Of a DNA stretch of 64,000 bases, positions 25,847 through 33,596 are shown piece by piece. Each line of letters begins with the position of its first letter. Position 1 is the first letter of the stretch. Under the pieces are notes generated by a model that saw nothing but the letters and a program-made list of their open reading frames with translations, was not told where the DNA came from and made no database searches. This DNA is from Gemmatimonadota bacterium (lineage in GTDB: Bacteria; Latescibacterota; UBA2968): positions 1 through 64,000 of the forward strand of contig JAPPAB010000042.1 in the NCBI GenBank assembly GCA_026705765.1. Direction: 5' to 3'. The translations under genes were made by a program, and so were the position numbers.

Positions 25847-28345
25847 TTACTGGATTATCAGAAAACTGCCTGTTTGAACCTTGCCCTCTTGTCCGGGCAC
25901 CAGTGATTCTACGGCGAAAAAATAAATCCCCGGAGACGCATACGACGTGCCAGAACGCGCCCGTTGAGTCCAGCTCACTTCTGCCGTGTGCTGCGCCCCG
26001 CGCGTTCCATCGTGTACTATTTCCATAACCAGATCTCCGGCAGCCGTGAAGATCGAAATGCGGGCCAAGCGCGGCAGGTTGGTAAACCGCATGCGCTTGT
26101 TGTTGTCGCCCTGCGCCCCAAAGGAATGCATTCCGTCGTCTTTCCACGGATTTGGCACTACGAGCACTTTTTCATCCAGGGCGTCGAATCCATCTGAGGC
26201 AGCCACGACAGGTGTAAACTGACCACCGACTGTGTTGTGCCGTGCGGCCGTTACAATATGGCTCGACTCGGTTCCCGTGCGGATGTGGTTCTGAACCACG
26301 GGGGGCAGATCTGCAAGTGTTGTCGGGACGGGCATCTGCGCGCCTGAAATCGCATTTTTCTGCGCGTTCAGATTCTCCCAGTTCGCGTGCCCATTGGCAT
26401 AGGTCACGATATTGTACCGATACCCGAATCCCGTAACAGAGTTCTCATCGGCAAAAGTATAAAGCCCGGTCGATGCATCGTAATACCTCGGGTCTTTTGC
26501 CTGAATTGTGGCGATCAGATTCCACGGGCCTGAAGGCGCGCCGGCATGCTGCACGGGATCCGTCTGGATCAGCGCCGTGTTCCCGTAAATTTTGTAACCG
26601 GCCACATCCTGCGCCTCGCCGCCCGTATAATCCGGATGCACCGCATCGTCGGCACCGTCACTCCAAGACAGTTCTACGTTGCCATTTGCATTGCTGCGAA
26701 GCAAAACAGGACGGTCGGTTTCGGCGCGCGCAAGTGATTCCACATCTGGCGGTTGATTGGGCAGGTCAAATCCCATTGCGTACAATTGGCGCGCGCGGTC
26801 GATGTGGTTGAACAAAATATCCTCACCGCCTGGCACCTGTGCCTGCGCGCCTGGCGTCATTGCCCACAGGCGGAAGTCCATCGGCTCACCGCCCGGACCC
26901 GCATTTTCGGCGGCCATACCCGCGGCAAAAACCACTACGATTTTTGCCTTGTCGCCCGGTACCAACTTCCAGGGACCGAACATCTGCGAGTGCAGTTGCT
27001 CCTGCAACTCTCGCTCACCGGGATTTGGACCACCCTCAATCGGGTTGTCGTCATAGGGCTTGCCCGGCGTGATGAACTTCTTCCACAACTCTTCAACCGT
27101 ATCAATTGTCTCATGGGGTTCAAACTCGATGTTCGTGCGGCTTCGGCGTTTCCACCAATGTGCGTACGCAGGCTGACTGTTGGGAATATCCTCGCCCCCC
27201 ATCGCCGTGCCCGTAATCGGCACATAGACGTCCGGGTCGTTGATAAAGGGCGGTGTCACATCTACAGGTCCCCAGCCTATGTATTGCGGCGAGTACAATT
27301 CTTGCTCTGCCCGATACCCGATTACGCCAATGGCCTCTGCGCCGAATCGGGGTTCGCCCATGTCGTTATTTGAACTGGTGGGCGCATCGCCATCGTACTG
27401 ATACGATACTTTCTTGCCCTGATACTTCCCACCGTAATTGGCGGCCTCGGTAAACTGATACCGGTCGTCTTCCAGCCGACGCCCCGGCTCGGAAAACCAG
27501 TAGCCGTTCCACTTGCGATAGGAGTGCCCGGGTTTGTTCACGCTGAAATAGTTCAAATACCCCATATACACTTCTTCATAGGATCTGCCTGAGGTATTCT
27601 CTACGACCAGTTCTACAAAGAAGAAATCGTCGTAATCCGGATGGCTCCAGCCATACGCGGTCCGCGTAATCGTCATCCCCGTCCCGCTCGGTTCGATATT
27701 TGTGTTGCTGCGCCATCTCGTAATTACGGTCTCTTCTGGAAAGTGATCGAACTGGGGTAGCGTATAGGATCCGTTCTCGCGGTAATTATCCACTTCCACT
27801 GGCTCGTCGGAAATCGGCTTGGATTGCTCGGTGATCCCGCCGCGGTCCGAATTGAACCACACGTTGGCATCCTGGGTATCATACCCCAGTCGGGCTGCCA
27901 CGATCGGTGGGTCTTGTCCGTTCCGCAAGCGCAAATTGCCCGATCCCGGCGTCAGGTCTGGCACGACCTGCTCCACATCCCCTGTGTTGGATACCGGTCC
28001 GGAGGATGTGACAAAGGTATTTCCGCTCGCATCTCGCGCGAGTATCCATACCCCCTGACCTTTTGAATTGTCGTAGTCCTGGTCTCGACCGCCAAAACTG
28101 CCCGATGTCGAAGACCCCGTATAAATATACGGATATGTCATTGAACCGTTTTCTCGCGCCACATATCCTTCCGAACCCAGGGCAAATGTCCCGCCCTGCT
28201 GTCCTGTGTTGCGAAATGATTCCGACAGCTTTGACCGGTCGATCTGCTTCATTGGCACTGGCTCATCCACTGCCTGAACCCCTGTCACAAATAGCCCAGT
28301 CAGAAAAATGCCAGCGAGCGCCTTACCAATCATTTGTCTAAACAT
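25847..28345 (-). CDS. Large secreted protein with FlgD/T9SS-like C-terminal domain
   Basis: The 832 residues begin with a signal peptide (LAGIFLTGLFVTGVQA) and end with a typical FlgD-Ig or sorting-type domain: VVPNPWKDDGMHSFG near residue 730, FTNLPRLARISIFTAAGDLV, then SPGIYFFAVES. The central part is beta-rich with no enzyme motif I can name; a fibronectin-like segment (RSNANGNVELSWSDG) lies near residue 550. It is probably a surface protein exported via the PorV-like partner encoded downstream. The TonB receptor gene is 63 bp upstream on the same strand. AAGGAG precedes ATG 28345. Confidence 0.8.
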   Translation of the reverse strand: MFRQMIGKALAGIFLTGLFVTGVQAVDEPVPMKQIDRSKLSESFRNTGQQGGTFALGSEGYVARENGSMTYPYIYTGSSTSGSFGGRDQDYDNSKGQGVWILARDASGNTFVTSSGPVSNTGDVEQVVPDLTPGSGNLRLRNGQDPPIVAARLGYDTQDANVWFNSDRGGITEQSKPISDEPVEVDNYRENGSYTLPQFDHFPEETVITRWRSNTNIEPSGTGMTITRTAYGWSHPDYDDFFFVELVVENTSGRSYEEVYMGYLNYFSVNKPGHSYRKWNGYWFSEPGRRLEDDRYQFTEAANYGGKYQGKKVSYQYDGDAPTSSNNDMGEPRFGAEAIGVIGYRAEQELYSPQYIGWGPVDVTPPFINDPDVYVPITGTAMGGEDIPNSQPAYAHWWKRRSRTNIEFEPHETIDTVEELWKKFITPGKPYDDNPIEGGPNPGERELQEQLHSQMFGPWKLVPGDKAKIVVVFAAGMAAENAGPGGEPMDFRLWAMTPGAQAQVPGGEDILFNHIDRARQLYAMGFDLPNQPPDVESLARAETDRPVLLRSNANGNVELSWSDGADDAVHPDYTGGEAQDVAGYKIYGNTALIQTDPVQHAGAPSGPWNLIATIQAKDPRYYDASTGLYTFADENSVTGFGYRYNIVTYANGHANWENLNAQKNAISGAQMPVPTTLADLPPVVQNHIRTGTESSHIVTAARHNTVGGQFTPVVAASDGFDALDEKVLVVPNPWKDDGMHSFGAQGDNNKRMRFTNLPRLARISIFTAAGDLVMEIVHDGTRGAQHTAEVSWTQRARSGTSYASPGIYFFAVESLVPGQEGKVQTGSFLIIQ

Positions 28346-28408
28346 AAATTCACTCCTTATAGAGGCGCCAGGATCGAGGAACCTGTTCTGATTCCCCGAT
28401 CCACCGGT

Positions 28409-31400
28409 TTACATGCTCGTGCGCACGCCGAAATAGATCTCGCGGGTGCGATTCGTGTAGCTGTTCCACTGATCCCAGATCTGGTTGTTGTCCCGCACCA
28501 CCACTGGTGTGGGCTGGTTCTCTGCCAGACCGTATTTGGGTATATCGTGGAAGAAATTCCACCTGCGGATCGGACGCGGCTTTTTGGCATTGAACAAATT
28601 GGTCGCCTCAAAGAATACGGTCGGACGCAATTTTCCAATCCGGAATCCCTTCTGAATGCCCAGGTCCGTACGGAATGCCGTTGGGTTGGTGAACAGCAGC
28701 TGGTTCCTGATCAGCTTGTTGGCCGTCGAGGGAGATGGCGTGGGCTGGCTGTAGCGGAAGAATGTGCCCGGTTCGATTCGCAGCACCAGGTTCACATTCA
28801 AATCGCTCAGCACCTTGCTCCCGCCCACCTCTGGACCATAGCCTTCGGGCGTGGCAAACAAAAATGTGATGCTTCCATCGCCCGTGGCATCGCGCATGTT
28901 GGCAGGACCGCGCACACCTCCTATTGTGTGTATACGAGCCGCAATATTCCGCTCGTCAGTCCAGGGGAATCCAACCTGTGCATCCGGCACCTGATTGGCG
29001 AATTTTTCGGTGATCCACAATTCCCGGTTGGCGTCGATTTCCTGCTGCACCAACTGGTCGGCAAACATGCCAATGGCATTGACCTCGGCACTCGACAGGG
29101 GTTGCCAGATGCGCTCACCCGTGGTCTCGTCGATTGCAAACTTAAAGCGATACGCATCTTTGGCCAGGAAGTCCGAATCCACGAACCAGCGCCCCACCCA
29201 CTCCCGACCGCCGTAGAAGTTGTTCTGCTCCCAGTACCAACTCCACGTCGCGCGGAATGAGAAGAAATTGGTGAATCGCTTGCTCACGGCTAATTCCAGA
29301 CCGCGCGTTTCACCACTATACGCGTTCTGATACCAGTGCGCGCGCTTGATCTGCTTTTCTACAGGATCGTGCAAAAACGTGTTGTTCTGCTGGAGATAGT
29401 CTTCTGTGCGGCGGTAGAACATCGTCGCATTGGCCGTGTAGTCCGAAACAAAGTTCCAATCGACACCCACTTCGTAGTTCACCGTACTGCCCGGACGCGA
29501 ATTGGTCGATCCGCGCTTGGTCGAGCCCATTTCCAGGCCGCCGTAATACTCATAAGAACTGTATCTGTTGTCTGCGTTCAGGTCTTCGGCTATGCTTCGG
29601 CCCGAAGCTGCCTGCCAGGTCTGTCCGTACATCGCATAGAAAATCGGGAGGACGAAGAACCGGCCATAGGAGAAGTGAATCGCAGACCGCGCGGTAATCG
29701 GGTGAGATACCCCAAAGCGCGGCGACAGTTTGAACATATTTAGACCATCATAAGTCGGGAATGACTGCGGATTGTTGGGATAGGGCGTTTGACCCTGTCG
29801 CGCCAACGACGCATCTGCATCGGCAAACCAGCGGTTTTGGGGCAGTACTGACCACACGGGTTCGGGACGCGTCTGACCGCCGTGATCATACGCATCCAGG
29901 CGCACGCCCACGTTTACGACCATGCCCTCAAACTCCATCTTGTCCTGTGCATAAGCTCCAAGCTGGAATGCCCCTCTCGGATAATCCCGGAAGGCGTTCC
30001 AGGCCGGGTCGTCGAGATTGCCAGCCCCTCTTAAATCGGGGAGTTTAACGCCGTTCACAGTCGTGGCGGGCACAAAGTCCATCTGACCATCTGCACCCAA
30101 CCGGTTCTGAGCCGATTCATAGTAGTCGTACATCGTCCAGACCCGATAACTGCCCGATGTTCCACGGCTCTGTGATTCCCACTGGTAGGTCCGGAACCAG
30201 GTTGCTTCGGCTCCTGCCTTAAAGAAATTTCCCTTTGTAACCTGACTGGAGAAATCAAATTTCAAATTGTGGCGCGTTTGACGATTCAATCGGTAGTCCC
30301 GAACCTCACGAGGTGTTGCCGTAAACCACTTGTCGTGGTCCCGAACTACATTGAACGTTTCTATAGGCATCCCCGATGTGTCTTGCTCGCTGTCTGAACG
30401 CGAGATACGCAACTCGTACAGGGTGCGCGAAGACAGGGAATGCGTTAAATATGCATACAACATCGAGTTCCACTCGATCTCTTTGCCCGCACCATCTATG
30501 CCTGCGGGCAAATACAGGTCTCGACCGGCTGATAATGCCGACTCCCGCGTGTTGCGGAAATTCTGGTTCGTTCCATACACACCACCCAACTTCAGGTTGA
30601 TATTGGGCCTTACGCCAAATGTCAATTTGCCCGTTACCTGATAATTGGGCAGGCTCCGAAGTGCGGGGTCGGGACGTTGCACGGGTTGGCGATCTGTCTG
30701 CGCGCTCACGTGGAACGAGGTCTTGTCCCCTATGGGACCTGAAATAGACCCTTCAACGCGATGTCCCGATACATCTGTGTAATCGTCCGGCTGGATATGC
30801 ACCAGGCGTCCCGAATCATCCGCTGTGCCGGGCAATCCATCGGCACCAATATCTTCTTTTTCCTGCAACCAGGCCGGATCGTCCAGGCGGATGCGGCTTC
30901 TACCCGTACCCTGGTTCAGGTGAATGATCGGGTCATAGGCATTGAAGCCGTAATGCCGCTTTCCGGCAACTGTATATCGATACTCGAAAAACCCGTGATA
31001 ATCTCGGCTACCCTCTCGCGTCACGATATTGATGATTCCGGCGTCCATATTGCCGTATTCGGCTTCTGGCACACCTGTTACTACAGAGATTTCCTGGATA
31101 GATGCGCGGTTCACACCCGTGAACATATTTGCCGCGCGGCGGTCATTATTCACCATTCGCACACCGTCAACAGTATAGGTGAGTGAAATGGGCTTTGGCG
31201 TTGTCGTGTACCAGCCCGCACGGCGTTCGCCTTCGTCCATTTGAAAGTTGCCCTGCCGCACCGACCGTCCGTCTTTCTGTACGCCCGGCTGCAAGCCCGC
31301 CCACGCCCGAGCATCTTTGACCACGGGCTGCAAGTCAATCTCGTCAGCCGTTACATAGTATTTGCTCGCGGTCTTGTCCGGCTCTACGGGTGGACGCTCT

Positions 31401-31756
31401 GCCGTCACGATCAGTTCTGCGGCTTCCAGTGCTGTCTCGGTGAGCCTGAAATCCACTGTGGAGGTATAGCCCACCACCACTTTTACATCTTGCTGCACCA
31501 CCTTCTGATACCCCACCAACGAGGCTTCCATGCTGTGCGTTCCCGGCAGAACCAGCAAGATGATATAATATCCTTCTGCATCTGCAGTCGCACCCCGGTT
31601 TGTTCCCGTGATTACGACGTTGGCACCGGGCAATGGATCGCCTTTGATATCCATTACCCTGCCAGCTATCTTACCCGTTGTTGCCGCCTGTGCCCAGTCC
31701 TGCACACCCAGGACACAAACCAGCAAAACGGACAAAAATGCTAACTTTCTTATCAT
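28409..31756 (-). CDS. TonB-dependent receptor with N-terminal CarboxypepD-regulatory-like domain
   Basis: The 1115-residue outer-membrane protein has a signal peptide, a carboxypeptidase-regulatory-like domain (GKIAGRVMDIKGDPLPGANVV, residues 28-110), a plug (DGVRMVNNDRRAANMF, IQEISVVTGVPEAEYGN, INIVTREGS) and a long barrel ending near the C-terminus. Such receptors import large or scarce ligands using TonB energy. The ligand is unknown and no SusD-type lipoprotein is adjacent; instead the next gene encodes the secreted FlgD-type protein. GGAGG 7 nt before ATG 31756 sets the start. The length is normal for this class in FCB-like bacteria. Confidence 0.93.
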   Translation of the reverse strand: MIRKLAFLSVLLVCVLGVQDWAQAATTGKIAGRVMDIKGDPLPGANVVITGTNRGATADAEGYYIILLVLPGTHSMEASLVGYQKVVQQDVKVVVGYTSTVDFRLTETALEAAELIVTAERPPVEPDKTASKYYVTADEIDLQPVVKDARAWAGLQPGVQKDGRSVRQGNFQMDEGERRAGWYTTTPKPISLTYTVDGVRMVNNDRRAANMFTGVNRASIQEISVVTGVPEAEYGNMDAGIINIVTREGSRDYHGFFEYRYTVAGKRHYGFNAYDPIIHLNQGTGRSRIRLDDPAWLQEKEDIGADGLPGTADDSGRLVHIQPDDYTDVSGHRVEGSISGPIGDKTSFHVSAQTDRQPVQRPDPALRSLPNYQVTGKLTFGVRPNINLKLGGVYGTNQNFRNTRESALSAGRDLYLPAGIDGAGKEIEWNSMLYAYLTHSLSSRTLYELRISRSDSEQDTSGMPIETFNVVRDHDKWFTATPREVRDYRLNRQTRHNLKFDFSSQVTKGNFFKAGAEATWFRTYQWESQSRGTSGSYRVWTMYDYYESAQNRLGADGQMDFVPATTVNGVKLPDLRGAGNLDDPAWNAFRDYPRGAFQLGAYAQDKMEFEGMVVNVGVRLDAYDHGGQTRPEPVWSVLPQNRWFADADASLARQGQTPYPNNPQSFPTYDGLNMFKLSPRFGVSHPITARSAIHFSYGRFFVLPIFYAMYGQTWQAASGRSIAEDLNADNRYSSYEYYGGLEMGSTKRGSTNSRPGSTVNYEVGVDWNFVSDYTANATMFYRRTEDYLQQNNTFLHDPVEKQIKRAHWYQNAYSGETRGLELAVSKRFTNFFSFRATWSWYWEQNNFYGGREWVGRWFVDSDFLAKDAYRFKFAIDETTGERIWQPLSSAEVNAIGMFADQLVQQEIDANRELWITEKFANQVPDAQVGFPWTDERNIAARIHTIGGVRGPANMRDATGDGSITFLFATPEGYGPEVGGSKVLSDLNVNLVLRIEPGTFFRYSQPTPSPSTANKLIRNQLLFTNPTAFRTDLGIQKGFRIGKLRPTVFFEATNLFNAKKPRPIRRWNFFHDIPKYGLAENQPTPVVVRDNNQIWDQWNSYTNRTREIYFGVRTSM

Positions 31757-31783
31757 CTCTATGCCTCCTTATATAAAGAGTTA

Positions 31784-32527
31784 TTACATCACGTAGTACT
31801 TGACCGAAAGTCCGATCTCGAAATAGTGCAGCGGAAAGGTCCGCGCGACGCCATAAGATTCCATCTGGCGCAATTCCCCGATCAGCAAGTTCCATCGCGC
31901 CCGCGCATCCACTGCTGCGCGATCACTTGCCAATACCTCTATACCCAAACCCACGTTGAGTCCCCACGCCACATCCGTGTCGTCAAACGGCGCCAGTTCC
32001 AATGTCGTATCGATCCCCCCGCCCAGGTTCGGTTGTCCCGCAAAGATCAGGCCAGATACCGAATTTTTGTAGTGGTAAAACCCACCGCCATAGGCGATGA
32101 AGGGACCTCCGGTCACGCCATCCGAACCACCTGTTCGCGCTTTCAGATGATACAGGCCGTTGATCGTAAAGGCATTGACTGTCATGTAATTGCGCGCCAG
32201 CGGACTTGTGATTTTCTGCCACTCTTCCGGCTTGTCTTCGGGCCAGTAAAAGGTGGCGTCTTCGATTTTGCCAGGATCAAAGCGCGTGCGGTGAAATTCC
32301 ACCTCTAAGGTATTGCGCGCATCCCGCGCATAGGTGAAATACAGCCCGAATGCTTCCTGCGCGCGGAAACGATCCTTCATGCCGAATACGGGAAAGTTGA
32401 AGTTTCCGCTCAAGCCCAGGCCGACTTTCCCCACCACGCCTGTGTCCTGCCCATGGGCATCGCCATAGCTATTGCCCGGAAGCGCGAAGAACATCAAACA
32501 AATTGCGGAAATTATCACTCGTTTCAT
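31784..32527 (-). CDS. Outer-membrane beta-barrel protein
   Basis: The 247-residue protein has a signal peptide ending near NSYGDA and then alternating strands with Gly-rich turns (VGLGLSGNFNFPVFG, FIAYGGGFYHY, WGLNVGLGIEVLA). It ends IGLSVKYYVM, consistent with a small barrel of 8-12 strands. No specific function is visible. It is first in the outer-membrane module, with the TonB receptor 27 bp downstream. ATG 32527 is chosen over TTG 32533 because AGGAGGG lies 7 nt upstream. A structural or porin role is the simplest reading. Confidence 0.75.
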   Translation of the reverse strand: MKRVIISAICLMFFALPGNSYGDAHGQDTGVVGKVGLGLSGNFNFPVFGMKDRFRAQEAFGLYFTYARDARNTLEVEFHRTRFDPGKIEDATFYWPEDKPEEWQKITSPLARNYMTVNAFTINGLYHLKARTGGSDGVTGGPFIAYGGGFYHYKNSVSGLIFAGQPNLGGGIDTTLELAPFDDTDVAWGLNVGLGIEVLASDRAAVDARARWNLLIGELRQMESYGVARTFPLHYFEIGLSVKYYVM

Positions 32528-32716
32528 ACGCAACCCTCCTTGTGACGCCCACTCAATGCGAGTGGGGTTAATTGCTGTGAAAAGACAAATATTTCCATAG
32601 CTAATAAAAGTAAGACTTAAAAATAAATGTTAATAATAATTGAGGTAATAGTAAGTATTAGCTTACCAAAATTTAAAACGCCTGTACTCAGATGTCAAGC
32701 GGTTTCGATACAAAAA

Positions 32717-32736
32717 ATTCTGCCATTTGGCAGAAT
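32717..32736. promoter_or_regulatory. Perfect palindrome, candidate operator
   Basis: ATTCTGCC at 32717-32724 and GGCAGAAT at 32729-32736 form a perfect 8-bp inverted repeat with the 4-nt spacer ATTT. No T-run follows, so a terminator is unlikely. Its place between divergent genes suits binding by a dimeric regulator, or a small RNA hairpin. The regulator is unknown. Confidence 0.5.
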
Positions 32737-32767
32737 AGTATAGATATATGCACTTATAATAAAATGT

Positions 32768-32797
32768 TTGTATCTGCTTGCGATTATTTAGTATAAT
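32768..32797 (+). promoter_or_regulatory. Possible sigma70-type promoter for the cohesin/dockerin-like gene
   Basis: TTGTAT at 32768-32773 and TATAAT at 32792-32797 are spaced by 18 bp, 48 bp before the ATG at 32846. The -10 matches consensus and the -35 is weak. A second TATAAT lies at 32755-32760. In such AT-rich DNA chance matches are frequent. Confidence 0.3.
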
Positions 32798-32845
32798 AAA
32801 TATAAGGGAATCAGAGCACCCACTACCGGTTCAGGAGATTTGGGT

Positions 32846-33535
32846 ATGTCAAGGGTGCTTGTCGTATTTGCGTTGTTGGTATTTGTAACCTCTGCCTCGG
32901 CTGACCCCCCACGGCTTTATCTCGATACGCTGATTGAAATTCCCGCGTATAACAATAACTTACAGGAGGTGACAGAGAAACAACCGGGTGATACCATCAA
33001 ATTTCAGATTTTCGCGCCTGATGCTGCAGGGCACAAGAGTCACGGTTACGTCGTTGAACTGGCTTTGCCGGGCAAAGCGTTTGACAGTTATATCGGCGAT
33101 ATCAACGGAATTGGATGGACTGAAAAAAATATGCGTTTTGCTCGCGCCAGGTCGGGCAATCCGACTTTAGCTATGCTGTCTCTCGCCTCGGTAACGATTC
33201 CGGAGAACGGCTACTTAGGCGAGATTACACTGAACGTGGCACATCCGCTAACTTCAGATATTGTTCTGATTATTCAAGCAGCAGCATGGGCAAATGGGGA
33301 TGGGATTCAAGATATGGATGCGTCCGACGCGGCGATATCCTTTATGGAAACTCCCCTTTTTCCCGGCGATTTTGACGGTAACGAGATTGTCAACATGACC
33401 GATTTCTTATTTTTTGTTGCTGCGTTTAATACCCGTTCGGGAGATGCCAAATACAATGTGCTGGCGGATATGAATCGCAACGGGACCGTTGATATGTTCG
33501 ACTTTTTACTCTTTGTCACTGCGTTTGGTGGGTAG
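32846..33535 (+). CDS. Small secreted cohesin/dockerin-like protein
   Basis: The 229-residue product has a signal peptide (VLVVFALLVFVTSASA). The middle has cohesin-like beta segments (GDTIKFQIFAPDAAG, GYLGEITLNVAHPL). The C-terminal 55 residues form a dockerin-type duplicated calcium loop: GDFDGNEIVNMTDFLFF and then DMNRNGTVDMFDFLLF, each followed by AF. Dockerins anchor enzymes to cohesins, and here both kinds of segment seem to lie in one chain. No carbohydrate-active domain is present. ATG 32846 has AGGAG 8 nt upstream; the TTG six bases earlier is too close. A partner for the dockerin was not recognised nearby. Confidence 0.65.
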   Translation: MSRVLVVFALLVFVTSASADPPRLYLDTLIEIPAYNNNLQEVTEKQPGDTIKFQIFAPDAAGHKSHGYVVELALPGKAFDSYIGDINGIGWTEKNMRFARARSGNPTLAMLSLASVTIPENGYLGEITLNVAHPLTSDIVLIIQAAAWANGDGIQDMDASDAAISFMETPLFPGDFDGNEIVNMTDFLFFVAAFNTRSGDAKYNVLADMNRNGTVDMFDFLLFVTAFGG

Positions 33536-33596
33536 CGGTTCGTAGAATATGAACTTGATCTAAATAATATCATTTAATAAATCAAACATCTCCCGC

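Larger units (their letters stand above)
32528..32845. other. AT-rich divergent intergenic region (318 bp)
   Basis: No gene is visible here. The region separates the outer-membrane module (minus) from the cohesin/dockerin-like gene (plus). It is clearly more AT-rich than its flanks, with several TAATAA and ATAAAT runs, and holds the palindrome at 32717-32736 and candidate promoter elements near 32755-32797. It probably carries the promoters for both directions. Confidence 0.7.

Noticed and set aside
32755-32760. TATAAT as the main promoter of the secreted cohesin/dockerin-like gene
   Set aside because: The only -35-like sequence, TTGGCA at 32727-32732, is 22 bp away, too far for a standard promoter.
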